Shown here: one piece after another, positions 11,401 through 22,918 of the stretch | How the letters are laid out: every line of letters starts with the position of its first letter | Numbering within the stretch: position 1 is the stretch's first letter | Source of the DNA: Aegilops tauschii subsp. strangulata | Taxonomy: Eukaryota; Streptophyta; Magnoliopsida; Poales; Poaceae | NCBI RefSeq assembly: GCF_002575655.3 | Contig: NC_053036.3 | Coordinates: 158,510,627 to 158,574,626, forward strand | Length of the DNA stretch: 64,000 bases | Reading direction: 5' to 3' | Notes under the pieces: model-generated | Database searches by the model: none | What the model was told of the DNA's origin: nothing | The model's input: only the letters and a program-made list of their open reading frames with translations | Program-made: the position numbers and the translations under genes

Positions 11401-12435
11401 GTAGTAGTGGATCGCTTGACCAAAGTAGCTCACTTTATCCCAGTGAAAACCACTTATACGAGCGCAAAGTTGGCCAAGATATATATGACCAGGATCGTAT
11501 GTCTGCACGGAGTTCCGAGGACCATCGTATCAGATAGAGGAACACAGTTCACTTCAAAGTTTTGGCACTAGCTGCACCAGACTTTGGGTGCCAGGTTGGA
11601 GTTCAGTACAACATTTCATCCACAGACAGATGGACAGACCGAGAGAGTCAATCAGATTCTGGAGGACATGTTGAGAGCTTGTGCGCTAGATTATGGATCT
11701 AGTTGGGATGACAATTTGCCCTACGCGGATTTCTCATACAACAATAGCTACCAGGCCAGTTTGAAGATGGCACCTTTCGAAGCTATGTATGGAAGGAGGT
11801 GCAGAACACCGTTGATGTGGGATGAAGTCGGAGAGCGTCAGTTGTTTGGACCGGATTTGATTAAAGAGTCAGAAGAGAAGATTAAGCTGATTCGAGACAG
11901 ACTAAAGGTAGCTCAGTCTAGACAGAAGAGCTATGCAGACTCAAAACGCAAGGAGGTAGTCTATGAAATCGGAGACAGAGCATATCTGCGAGTGTCACCT
12001 CTACGAGGAGTTAAACGTTTTGGAGTTAAGGGAAAGTTAGCCCCGAGATTTGTAGGTCCATACCGTGTTTTGGAACGCATGGGAGAGGTTGCCTACAAGT
12101 TGGAGTTACCCGAAGGACTATCAGGAGTTCATGATATGTTTCACGTTTCCCAGCTGAAGAAGTGCCATGCAGAGATGGCTGATATTTCTGTGAGAGATAC
12201 AGTGCCCCTGGAAGCAATTCAGTTGGATAGTGATTTGACCTATGAGGAGAAACCTATCAAAATTCTCGAGTTTGCCAGCCGAGTTACTCACAACAAAGTT
12301 ATCAAGTTTTGCAAAGTTCAATGGAGCCACCATACCGAGGATGAAGCCACCTGGGAGCGAGAGGATGATCTATGCAAAGACCACCCACACCTATTTTCTA
12401 GCCAACCCGAATCTCGAGGACGAGATTCATCTTAA
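11401..12435 (+). pseudogene. Chromovirus integrase core and chromodomain
   Basis: The frame continues after TGA 11400 with VVVDRLTKVAHFIPVKTTY and IVSDRGTQFTSKFW (second catalytic Asp). A TAG at 11569-11571 interrupts it. Next are FSTTFHPQTDGQTERVNQIL (catalytic Glu) and the DNA-binding GPYRVLERMGEVAYKLELP region. The C-terminal segment, from DLTYEEKPIKILEFASR through VIKFCKVQWSHHTEDEATWE, is a chromodomain-like module. In chromoviruses this module steers integration to particular chromatin. The ORF ends at TAA 12433-12435, overlapping the polypurine tract. Confidence 0.9.
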
Positions 12436-12446
12436 GGGGGGTAGGT
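12431..12446 (+). other. Polypurine tract of the chromovirus
   Basis: CTTAAGGGGGGTAGGT directly precedes the 3' LTR start TGTAACATCCC. Confidence 0.8.
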
Positions 12447-12447
12447 T

Positions 12448-15200
12448 TGTAACATCCCAAATTTTCAATTTGGAATGTTATACATAGGTCATCCATGCAT
12501 ATCATATTTTATTGCATTTCGTTTTGCGATCCTCAAAATTCTAAGCAACTCAAGGACCCACAGAGAGAGTTGGAGATTTCACGTTTTTCATATTTGAATT
12601 TTTTTCAAATATCGAAACAAGGATCATTTGGTTTTAATTATTTTTCCATTCCGAAAATATTTCATATTAAAATATATGAGAGGAGATATTATGACTTCTC
12701 AAAAATAAATGAAATGTTGGAAGAAAAATACTAAAATCAAATAAATAATTTTATTTGAATTAGAAAATATGCATTTTTCAAAATTGCATTTTATGGCCAA
12801 GAAAATGTTCACTTTGTTCTAAATATTCTATTTAGACGGTGAAAATTTGTTTTGGTATTTTTAGATTTTTATTTTATTTTCTAGGATTTTTCCGGTGAAA
12901 TTAGTTAAAGAAAAGTTTTGCTTCGGACCGACTGGGCCGAAAGCCCAGCCGGCCCACTCCGCCGCCGTCGTCGCCTTCGTCCCCGAGCCGGACTCCTCGA
13001 GGGAGTCCGAGCCGACGCCGACACCACCCCGTCGCCCCTCCCCCAAGCCGCCACCTCCCCCCCTTTAAAAGCCGACCCGGGGCCCCCTGGAGCCCCAAGC
13101 CGGAGCCGCCGCCGCCTGCCTCGCCTCGCCGCCTTCTCCCGAGCGCCGCCGTCGCTGCAGCCCGCCGCCGCCGCCACTGCCCGTGCTCCGTCACTGCCCG
13201 CGCCGCCCCGCACCGCTCCGCCGCCGCCCGCGCGTCGCACGCCGCCGCGCCCCGCCCTGCCTTGCCTCGCCAGAGCCGCCGCCGTTCCCGATCCGATCCG
13301 AGTCGCCGGTTTTTTATGGTTTTAGGTAAAAACCCTGGTTTAAAAAAAACTAGATGCGTTTTTTTATTTTATCGGTTCGGTTTTCTCGGTTTAGTTGTTT
13401 AGAGGATGTTCGTCCGTTCGTTCGCTTTAACGAACGTTGTTCGTCAATTAGCCGCAGACAGCGATCGTTTGTTCGTTAGCCTATTCATCTCGGTTTTTTC
13501 CAGGGTTTTTTCGCGATTATTTTCGATCGCGATTTCTGCCCTGATCTTCGTTTTAGTTTATCTTTTCGCTCGTTTATCCAAATCAGGTGAAACAAGCACC
13601 TAGATCTTTGTCTCGAAGCCCTTTTTCTGTTTAACCAACTTGAACAAGATTTTGGTACTGTAAAATTTGAATTTAGTCCAGATTAGTAAACGGATCTTGT
13701 TTCTTTCGTAGTTTGAAATTCGTTGCTCCGTTTGATTTGATTCTTTTTGCAAACCGGAATTCTTCAGTTGAACTTTCTGGTTAGATCTTCTTATTTGAGT
13801 TTTACCCATGCATCTTTGCTTGATTGCTTATGTATGCTATTGTTTGTTTGCGATAGAATTCCCGGAGTGCGAAGCGTGCTACTATGAGTCTTTAGGATTT
13901 GCAGATCGTCAACAAGGCAAGTAACACATTGATCATACTCTTTTCATACCCAGTTTTATGCATTAGTTACAATCCTCAAACACTACATGATTAGGATGTG
14001 ATTAACTTGTGGGTACTGGGAAGTAGATGATGAGGTAGAACCTATTACCTGTTTTATTATCAAATCCTTGGGAGTTACTTCTATGTTATGCTTATATTGC
14101 CATGCAATGCTCGTAGACGTGGATTGGGTTTGAGTGTATCCATGATAGATGTGAGTTTGTTAATTAATGGTTCAACTTAAGGTGGCAACTTTAATACACA
14201 TCTGGGTGGATTGCTTGTGGGCACCTGGAGAATCCAGTGTTGTCCTAGGATATCCCGGAGTACCCGTGTGATCATCCTACGGTCCGCCACCCAGGCTCAA
14301 AGGGATCATAAGACTATTCATGCTAGAAACTTTCGTGTGCAGCCACAAGCTATTATGGGCTCTAGCATAGTTGAGTAGGTTGCATGCCTTCTTTCAGTGG
14401 TAGGCTAGCAGATGTAGAGCGAAAGTAGGTGTAACTGTCTACCCGAAGTAAAGAGATAATGTTTCCGAAAGACTGTGTCTCGGTCATCCGTTTCTCAAAC
14501 ACCATTTAGCGCGAGAAATCCAACGGAGGAGATCGAGTCTTGTGGGGAAAAGTGCGCAAACCTCTGCATTGTGTACAAACTAATCATGGTTAGCCGTGTC
14601 CCCGGTTATGGACATTTTGAGTATCTGGTACTTAAATTATTGGTTTGATCTCATCACTCTAAATTAATTTGTTGGGATGATAATGACTAATTTAATTGGG
14701 ATTGAGTTGGAGGAACCTTCTCAATGGTGTTTCAACCACCATGATAGTTAAATAAAACATATTCCTTTGTTGTAGGGAAAAACTGGCTTTTCGCAAAACA
14801 TTATAACCATAGAGCCTCCACCAGCCATATATGCATGTAGTGATAGCATTTATCTGTTCATTGCTCTACTGTCTTATATTGCCAGCATATTCCATGTGCT
14901 GACCTATTTCGGGCTGTAACATATCATGTTGCAGACTTTTCAGACAAATACTAAGGTGCACTAGGTCATTGTCATGCACTCAGCTATGCCGTTGGAGTTG
15001 ATGGACTCACTTTATCTTCCAAGCCTTCCGCTGTTATCTCATTTAGATGGCTTTAAGCCATATTTATTGTAATAAGTTCTCTCTTGAGAGATTCGATGTA
15101 ATAAGTGTGTGATTGCTACTCTGTTATAAATCCATTCAAGTACTGTGTGTGTCAGCATTACCGATCCAGGGATGACACAGTTTGAGGTCGGATCGCTACA
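12448..15200 (+). repeat. 3' LTR of the chromovirus
   Basis: It matches 4262-6983 along its length, including the GC-rich block (12940-13290) and the TTTAAAAG TATA-like site (13063-13071). It ends GCTACA at 15200, followed by target duplication GTTTG. Small indels separate the two LTRs, so insertion is not very recent. Confidence 0.93.
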
Positions 15201-15228
15201 GTTTGTTGTGTGTTCTAGCGGTGCCCAC

Positions 15229-15302
<74 letters not shown>

Positions 15303-16595
15303 TTGGAGGGGCCCCAAGTAGGAGGAATCCTACTTGGGCACCTCCCAATTGGGCCTCCCCCCTTTCCTATTCCTATTCGGAGTAGGATGGGAAGAGGGGG
15401 AAGGGGGAATCCTATTCCCTTTTTCCTTTCTTCCTTCCCCTTTCCTTGTCCAATTTGGCCAGCCCATATGGGGGGCGCACCAGCCCCTTTGTGTCTGGTG
15501 TGTTTCCCCTGTTGGCCCATAAGGCCCATATAGTTTGCCGCGGGTAGACCGGAACCCCTTCCGGCGACCCGATACGTACCCGGTAACCCCAGAGCACTTC
15601 CGGTGTCCGAATACTATCATCATATATATGAATCTTTACCTCTCGACCATTTTGAGACTCCTCGTCATGTCCGTGATCTCATCCGGGACTCCGAACAACA
15701 TTCGGTCACCAAATCACATAACTCATATAATACAAATTGTCATCGAACGTTAAGCGTGCAAACCCTACGTGTTCGAGAACTATGTAGAAATAACCGAGAC
15801 ACCTCTCCGGTCAATAACCAATAGTGGAACCTGGATGCTCATATTGGCTCCCACATATTCTACGAAGATCTTCATCGGTCCAAACCATTATGACAACATA
15901 CGTTATTCCTTTTGTCATCGGTATGTTACTTGCCCGAGATTCGGTCGTCAGTATCTTCATACCTAGTTCAATCTCGTTAATGGCAAGTCTCTTTACTCGT
16001 TCCGTAATGCATCGTCCTGTAACTAACTCATTATTCACATTGCTTGCAAGGCTTATTATGATGTGCATTACCGAGAGGGCCCAGAGATAGCTCTCCGATA
16101 CTCGGAGTGACAAATCCTAATCTCGATCTATGCCAACCCAACAAACACCTTCGAAGATACCTGTAGAGAATCTTTATAATCACCCAGTTACGTTGTGATG
16201 TTTGATAGCACACAAGGTATTCCTCCGGTATCCGGGAGTTGCATAATCTCATAGTCAAAGGAATATGTACAAGTCATGAAGAAAGCAATAGCAATAAAAC
16301 TTAACGATCATTATGCTAAGCTAACGGATGGGTCTTGTCCATGACATCATTCTCCTAATGATGTGATCCCGTTCATCAAATGACAACACATGTCTATGGT
16401 TAGGAAACTTAACCATCTTTGATTAACAAGCTAGTCTAGTAGAGGCTTACTAGGGACACTGTGTTTCGTCTATGTATCCACACATGTATCAAGTTTCCAG
16501 TTAATACAATTCTAGCATGAATAATAAACATTTATCATTATATAAGGAAATATAAATAACAACTTTATTATTGCCTCTAGGGCATATTTCCTTCA
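15201..16595 (-). repeat. 3' LTR of the minus-strand Copia, proximal part
   Basis: This continues the LTR interrupted at 4261. Read on the minus strand the LTR starts TGAAGGAAATATGCCC at 16595. The first five bases of this interval (GTTTG) are the chromovirus target duplication. The TATA region is replaced by a (TA)n tract (15232-15300). Reassembled without the insertion the LTR is about 1.8 kb. Confidence 0.9.
15232..15300. repeat. (TA)n microsatellite, 69 bp, at the LTR TATA box
   Basis: An uninterrupted AT dinucleotide tract. On the minus strand it follows CCAACC and precedes ATGAGGTGGGCACCGCTAG. The related fragment at 3785-3815 has only CCTATATATATG at this place. The tract is therefore an expansion of the LTR TATA box. 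Confidence 0.95.
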
Positions 16596-16611
16596 GTCTC
16601 CCACTTGCACT
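16596..16611 (-). other. Polypurine tract of the minus-strand Copia
   Basis: The minus strand reads AGTGCAAGTGGGAGAC immediately before TGAAGG, identical to the tracts at 817-830 and before 28155. Confidence 0.85.
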
Positions 16612-16628
16612 AGAGTCAATAATCTAGT

Positions 16629-16750
16629 TCACATCGTCATGTGATTTAACACCAATAGTTCACATATTTATGTGATTAGTTCACATCGCCATGTGACTAA
16701 CACCCAAAGGGTTTACTAGAGTCAATAATCTAGTTCACATCGCTATGTGA
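16629..16750. repeat. Array of four small hairpins (TCACAT-N4-ATGTGA)
   Basis: Four inverted repeats with identical 6-bp arms and 4-base loops: 16629-16644 (loop CGTC), 16660-16675 (ATTT), 16681-16696 (CGCC) and 16735-16750 (CGCT). A longer unit beginning TAGAGTCAATAATCTAG also recurs at 16611 and 16717. They lie between the RNase H remnant and the polypurine tract. The same interval in the related Copia ending at 28155 has no such array. Confidence 0.85.
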
Positions 16751-16779
16751 TTAACACCCAAAGAGTACTAAGGTGTGAT

Positions 16780-17284
16780 CATGTTTTGCTTGTGAGAAAA
16801 TTTTAGTCAACGGGTCTGCCACAATCAGATCCGTATGTATTTTCCAAATTTTCTATGTCTACAATGCTCTGCATGGAGCTACTCTAGCTAATTGCTCCCA
16901 CTTTCAATATGTATCCAGATTGAGACTCGCAGTCATCTGGATCGGTGTAAAAGCTTGCATCGATGTAACTCTTTATGACGAACTCTTTATCACCTCCATA
17001 ACCGAGAAATATTTCCTTAGTCCTCTTAGGTAAATAAGGACAACTTTGATCGCTGTCCAGTGATCCACTCCTGGATCACAATCGTACCCCCTTGCCAAAC
17101 TCATGGCAAGGTACACAATAGGTCCGGTACACAACATAGCATACTTTATAGAACATATGGCTGAGGCATAGGGAATGACTTCCATTCTCTTTCTATTTTC
17201 TGCCGTGGTCGGGTTTTGAGTCTTACTCAACTTTATACCTTGCAATATAGGCAAGAACTCCTTCTTTGACTGTTCTACGATGAG
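16780..17284 (-). pseudogene. RT tail and RNase H remnant of the minus-strand Copia
   Basis: On the minus strand the ORF 17254-16973 carries the RT tail (LPILQGIKLSKTQNPTTAENRKR, shown in part as LSKTQNPTTAENRKR; then PYASAICSIKYAMLCTGP). Downstream YIDASFYTDPDDCESQSGYI is a degraded RNase H start. The rest of RNase H is largely deleted before a decayed end near 16790 that resembles a VADPLTK tail. Many stops and small deletions are present. Confidence 0.8.
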
Positions 17285-17792
17285 TTTTTCTCACTCGTAT
17301 CGATGCTTAAGTCTGTCCGAATCATGTTAGCAATTGCCGCATTTTATGAAATCTGGCAAATGGATATCAAAACTACATTCCTTAATGGATTTTTTAAAGA
17401 AGAGTTGTATATGATGCAACCAGAAGGTTTTGTCAATCCTAAAGGTGCTAACAAAATGTGCAAGCTCCAGCGATCCATCAATGGACTGGTGCAAGCATCT
17501 CGGAGTTGGAATATACGCTTTGATGAGTTGATCAAAGCATATAGTTTTATACAGACTTGCGGTAAAGCCTGTATTTACAAGAAAGTCAGTGGGAGCACTA
17601 CAACCTTTCTTATAAGTATATGTGAATGACATATTGTTCATCGGAAATGATGTAGAATTTTTTGGAAAGCATAAAGGAGTGTTTGAAAGGAGTTTTTCAA
17701 AGCAAGACCTTGGTGAAGCTACTTACATATTGGGCATCAAGATCTATAGAGATAGATCAAGACGCTTGATAAGATTTTTCAATAAGTACATA
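17285..17792 (+). pseudogene. Inverted reverse transcriptase segment inside the minus-strand Copia
   Basis: Unlike everything around it, this piece codes on the plus strand. It has SVRIMLAIAAFYEIWQMDIK with the catalytic Asp present, then TTFLNGFFKEELYMMQPEGF, KMCKLQRSINGLVQASRSW, and after a frameshift LFIGNDVEFF and DLGEATYILGIKIYRDRSR. It corresponds to about 26811-27310 of the intact-order Copia. On both sides the minus-strand reading resumes: integrase and RT start to the right, RT tail to the left. This indicates inversion in place rather than insertion. The YVDD motif is damaged (the reading is ...ISICE then a shift). Confidence 0.88.
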
Positions 17793-19175
17793 CCTTTTTG
17801 CGACAATTCAAGCTTTGTAGATAGTAACACTACCATCAGCGTCTGTCTTCCTCTTGAAGATCCATTTATTCTCAATGGCTTGCCGATCATCGGGCAAGTC
17901 CACCAAAGTCCACACTTTGTTCCTATAGATGGATCCTATCTCAGATTTCATGGCCTCAAGCCATTTATCAAAATCTGGGCTCATCGTCGCTTCCTCATAG
18001 TTCGTAGGTTCATCATGGTCTAGTAACATGACTTCCAGAACAAGATTACCATACCACTCTGGTGCGGAACGTGCTCTGGTTGACCTATGAGGTTTGGTAG
18101 TAACTTGATCTGACGTTTCATGATCATTATCATTAGCTTCCTCACTAGTTGGTGTAGGCATCACGGGAACGGTTTTCTGTGATGAGCTACTTTCCAATTC
18201 GAGAGAAGGTACAATTACCTCATCAAGTTCTACTTTCCTCCCACTCACTTCTTTCGAGAGAAACTCCTTCTCTAGAAAGGATCCATTCTTAGCAACAAAG
18301 ATCTTGCCTTCAAATCTGTGATAGAAGGTGTACCCAATAGTTTCTTTTGGGTATCCTATGAAGACGCACTTCTCCGATTTGGATTCAAGCTTATCAGGCC
18401 GAAGTTTTTTCACATAAGCATCGCAACCCCAAACTTTAAGAAACGACAACTTAGGTTTCTTGCCAAACCACAGTTCATACGGTGTCGTCTCAACGGATTT
18501 AGATGGCACCCTATTTAACGTGAATGCTGCTGTATCTAATGCATAACCCCAAAACGATGGTGGTAAATCGGTAAGAGACATCATAGATCGCACCATATCT
18601 AATAAAGTACGGTTATGACATTCGGACACACCATTACGCTGTGGTGTTCCAAGTGGCGTGAGTTGTGAAACTATTCCACATTGTTTTAAATGAAGGCCAA
18701 ACTCATAACTCAAATATTCGCCTCCGCGATCACATCGTAGAAAATTTATTTTCTTGTTACGATGATTCTCCACTTCACTCTGAAATTCTTTGAACTTTTC
18801 AAATGTTTCAGACTTGTGTTTCATTAAGTAGATATACCCATATCTGCTTAAATCATCTGTGAAGGTTAGAAAATAACGATACCCGCCGCGAGCCTCAACA
18901 CTCATCGGACAACGTACATCGATATGTATTATTTCCAATAAGTCAGTGGCTCGCTTCATTGTTACGGAGAACGGAGTCTTAGTCATCTTGCCCATGAGGC
19001 ATGGTTCGCAAGTATTAAATGATTCATAATCAAGTGATTCCAAAAATCCATCCATATGGAGTTTCTTCATGTGCTTTACACTAATATGACCTAAACGGCA
19101 ATCCCACAAATATGTTGCACTATCATTATCAATTTTGCATCTTTTGGCATCAATATTATGAAATATGTGTATCAC
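17793..19175 (-). pseudogene. Integrase and RT start of the minus-strand Copia
   Basis: A long open minus-strand frame of 455 codons (19175-17808). The integrase zinc region is YLWDCRLGHISVKHMKKLH...CEPCLMGKM. The catalytic core has IIHIDVRCPMSVEARGGY, FLRCDRGGEYLS and RNGVSECHNRTLLDMV for the DDE residues. A Ser/Glu/Pro-rich linker follows (SSSSQKTVPVMPTPTSEE). The RT N-terminus (WLEAMKSEIGSIYRNKVWTL, then NKWIFKRKTDADGSVTIYKA) ends at the inversion breakpoint. It is much better preserved than the rest of this element. The integrase would insert the DNA copy into the chromosome. Confidence 0.9.
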
Positions 19176-19665
19176 TACAATCGAGATTCAATAAACCATT
19201 CACATTTGGTGTATGACCATTGAAGGTTTCATTCATGTAAACAGAATAACAATTATTCTCTGATTTAAATGAATAACCGTATTGCAACAGACTTGATCTA
19301 ATCATATTCATGCTCAACGAAAATACCAAATAACATTTATTTAGGTTCAACACTAATCCCGAAGGTAGAGGGAGTGTGCGATGGTGATCGTATCAACCTT
19401 GGAATCAATTCCAACACACATCGTCACTTCGCCCATAACTAGTCTATGTTCATTCTGCAACTCCTGTTTTGAGTTACTAATCTTAGCAACTGAACAGGTA
19501 TCAAGTACCCAGGGGTTACGATGAACACTAGTAAAATACACATCAATAACATGTATATCAAATATACCTTTGTTCACTTTGCCATTCTTCTTGTCCGCCA
19601 AGTATTTGGGGTAGTTCCGCTTCTAGTGATCATTCCCTTTGAAGTAGAAGCACTCAGTTTCAGGC
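19156..19665 (-). pseudogene. Protease region of the minus-strand Copia
   Basis: Minus-strand frames 19601-19353 and 19353-19156 carry HRNPWVLDTCSVAKISNSKQ (the Copia protease site, where related copies read WVFDTGS; here Gly is Cys) and VTMCVGIDSKVDTITI. Frameshifts separate them. Just upstream the zinc knuckle is ruined: the reading is ECFYFKGNDH, a stop, then KRNYPKY. The second and last Cys are replaced and a stop sits inside. Confidence 0.82.
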
Positions 19666-20405
19666 TTAATTAGGTCTAGCTTTGGGCTTATTCACGGGAG
19701 TGACAACTTGCTTGCCATTCTTCTTGAAGTTCCCTTTCTTTTCCTTTGCCCCTTTCTTGAAACTAGTGGTCTTGTTAACCATCAACACTTGATGCTCTTT
19801 CTTGATTTCTACCTTCGCCGATTTTAGCATCGCGAAGAGCTCGCGAATCATTTTCGTCATCCCTTGCATATTATAGTTCATCACGAAGTTCTAGTAACTT
19901 GGTGATAGTGACTAGATAACTCTGTCAATCACTATCTTATCTAGAAGATTAACTCCCACTTGATTCAAGCGATTGTAGTACTCAGACATTCTGAGCACAT
20001 GCTCACTGGTTGAGCTATTCTCCTCCATCTTGTAGGCAAAGTACTTGTCAGGGGTCTCATACCTCTCGACATGGGCATGAGTCTGAAATACCAATTTCAA
20101 CTCTTGGAACATCTCATATGCTCCGTGGCGTTCAAACATTTTTGAAGTCCCGGTTCTAAGCCGTAAAGCATGGCGCACTAAACTATCAAGTAGTCATCAT
20201 ACCGAGCTTGCCAAACGTTCACAACGTCTGCATCTGCTCCTACAATAGGTCCGTCACCTGGCGGTGCATCAAGGACATAATTCTTCTGTGCAGCAATGAG
20301 GATAATCCTCATATCACGGACCCAGTCTACATCATTGCTACTATCATCTTTCAACTTATTTTTCTCTAGGAACATATCAAAAATAAACGGGGAGCTACAT
20401 CGCAA
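19666..20405 (-). pseudogene. gag of the minus-strand Copia
   Basis: Minus-strand frames 20405-20178, 20178-19912 and 19884-19666. They hold SSNDVDWVRDMRIILIAAQK, HGAYEMFQELKLVFQTHA, YKMEENSSTSEHVLRMSEYY, MNYNMQGMTKMIRELFAML and EVEIKKEHQVLMVNKTTSF, the typical gag of this group. A TAG after DDYLIV is found at the same place in the other Copia (24379-24381). Frameshifts break the rest. The N-terminus (MARAI in the sister copy) is altered. Confidence 0.87.
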
Positions 20406-21227
20406 GCTATTGATCTACAACATAAATATGCAAATACTATCAGGACTAAGTTCATAATAAATTAAGTTCAATTAATCATATTACTTAAGAACTCCCACTT
20501 AGATAGACATCCCTCTAGTCATATAAATGATCACGTGATCCATATCAACTAAACCATGTCCGATCATCAGGTGAGATGGATTAGTTTTCAATGGTGAACA
20601 TCACTATGTTGATCATATCTCTATATGATTCACGCTCGACCTTTCGGTCTCAGTGTTCCGAGGCCATATCTGCATATGCTAGGCTCGTCAAGTTTAACCC
20701 GAGTATTCTGCACGTGCAAAACTGGCTTGCACCCATTGTATGTGAACGTAGAGCTTATCACACCCGATCAGCACGTGGTGTCTCGGCACAACGAACTGTA
20801 GCAACGGTGCATACTCAGGGAGAACACCTATACCTTGAAATTTAATGAGGGATCATCTTATAATGCTACCACCGTACTAAACAAAATAAGATGCATAAAG
20901 GATAAACATCACACGCAATCAAAATATGTGACATGATATGGCCATCATCATCTTGTGCCTTTGATCTCCATCTCCAAAGCACCGTCATGATATCCATCGT
21001 CACTGGCTTGACACCTTGATCTCCATCGTAGCATTGATGTCGTCTCGCCAACTATTGCTTCTACGCCTATCGCTACCGCTTAGTGATAAAGTAAAGCAAT
21101 TACATGGCAATTGCATTTCATACAATAAAGCAACAACCATAAGGCTCCTGCCAGTTGCCGATAACTTCTACAAAACATGATCATCTCATACAATAATTTA
21201 TATCTCATCACGTCTTAACCATATCAC
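20406..21227 (-). other. 5' leader of the minus-strand Copia, proximal part
   Basis: A non-coding stretch that matches, in reverse complement, the leader of the plus-strand Copia (about 23320-24150). Shared landmarks include ACTCCCACTTAGATAGACATCC and the CGACCTTTCGGTCTCAGTG region. It is interrupted at 21227 by the plus-strand Copia and resumes at 29899. Confidence 0.88.
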
Positions 21228-22917
21228 TGAAGGAAATATGCCCTAGAGGCAATAATAAAGTTATTATTTATTTCCTTATATCATGATAAATGTTTATTAT
21301 TCATGCTAGAATTGTATTAACCGGAAACATAATACTTGTGTGAATACATAGACAAACAGAGTGTTACTAGTATGCCTCTACTTGACTAGCTCGTTGATCA
21401 AAGATGGTTATGTTTCCTAGCCATTGACATGAGTTGTCATTTGATTAACGGGATCACATCATTAGGAGAATGATGTGATTGACTTGACCCATTCCGTTAG
21501 CTTAGCACACGATCGTTTAGTATTCTGCTATTGCTTTCTTCATGACTTATACATGTTCCTATGACTACGAGATTATGCAACTCCCGTTTACCGGAGGAAC
21601 ACTTTGTGTGCTACCAAACGTCACAACGTAACTGCGTGATTGTAAAGGTGCTCTACAGGTTGGCGTATTTCGAGATTAGGATTTGTCACTCCGATTTTCC
21701 GAGAGGTATCTCTGGGCCCACTTGGTAATGCACATCACTATAAGCCTTGCAATCATTGCAACTAATGAGTTGGTTGCGGGATGATGTATTACGGAACGAT
21801 TAAAGAGACTTGCCGGTAACGAAATTGAACTAGGTATTAAGATACCGACGATCGAATCTCGGGCAAGTAACATACCGATGACAAAGGGAACAACGTATGT
21901 TTTTATGCGGTTTGACCGATAAAGATCTTCGTAGAATATGTAGGAGCCAATATGAGCATCCAGGTTCCTCTATTGGTTATTGACCGGAGACATGTCTTGG
22001 TCATGTCTACATAGTTCTCGAACCCGTAGGGTCCGCACGCTTAAAGTTCGATGACGGTTATATTATGAGTTTATGTGTTTTGATGTACCGAAGGTAGTTC
22101 GGAGTCCCGGATGTGATCACAGACATGACGAGGAGGCTCGAAATAGTCGAGACATAAAGATTGATATATTGGAAGCCTATATTTGGATATCGGAAGTGTT
22201 CCGGGTGAAATCGGGATTTTACCGGAGTACCGGGGGTTACCGGAACCCCCCCGGGGGTTTAATGGGCCAAGATGGGCCTTAGTGGAGAAGAGGAGGGGCG
22301 GCCAGGGCAGGCCGCGCGCCCCTCCCCCTCTAGTCTGAATTGGACAAGGAGGGGGGCGCCCCCTTTCCTTCCTCTCTCCCTCCTCCTTCCCCCTTCTCCT
22401 ACTCCAACTAGGAAAGGAGGGAGTCCTACTCCCGGTGGGAGTAGGACTCCTCCCTAGCGCGCCTCCTCCTGGCCGGCCGCCTCTCCCCCCTTGCTCCTTT
22501 ATATACGGGGGCAGGGGGCACCTCTAGACAACAATTGATCCCTTGGATCTCTTAGCCGTGTGCGGTGCCCCCCTCCACCCAAGTCCACCTCGATAATATC
22601 GTAGCAGTGCTTAGGCGAAGCCCTGCATCGGTAGAACATCATCATTATCACCACGCCGTTGTGCTGACGGAACTCTCCCTCAAAGCTCGGCTGGATCGGA
22701 GTTCGAGGAACGTCATCGAGCTGAACGTGTGCTGAACTTGGAGGTGCCGTACGTTCGGATCGTGAAGACGTACGACTACATCAACCGCGTTGTGCTAACG
22801 CTTCCGCTTTCGGTCTACGAGGGTATGTGGACAACACTCTCCCCTCTCGTTGCTATGCATCACCATGATCCTGTGTGTGCGTAGGAATTTTTTTTGAAAT
22901 TACTACGTTCCCCAACA
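21228..22917 (+). repeat. 5' LTR of the plus-strand Copia
   Basis: It starts TGAAGG, where related LTRs have TGTTGG, and ends CCCCAACA. A TATA box (TTTATATACGG) lies near 22499. Compared with the 3' LTR it lacks ~25 bp near 21660 (after CTCTACAGG) and ~15 bp near 22755. Confidence 0.93.
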
Positions 22918-22918
22918 G

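Larger units (their letters stand above)
4262..15200 (+). mobile_element. Complete Tekay-type chromovirus (Gypsy) with chromodomain
   Basis: Both LTRs are present (4262-6983 and 12448-15200). They start TGTAACATCCC, end CTACA and are flanked by a perfect 5-bp target duplication, GTTTG (4257-4261 and 15201-15205). Between them are an initiator-tRNA primer site, an extra ORF, gag with a CCHC knuckle, PR, RT, RNase H, IN with a C-terminal chromodomain-like segment, and a polypurine tract. That order and the chromodomain place it among plant chromoviruses, most like Tekay/Del. Coding is broken by at least six stops and two frameshifts. Family name not assigned. Confidence 0.93.
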
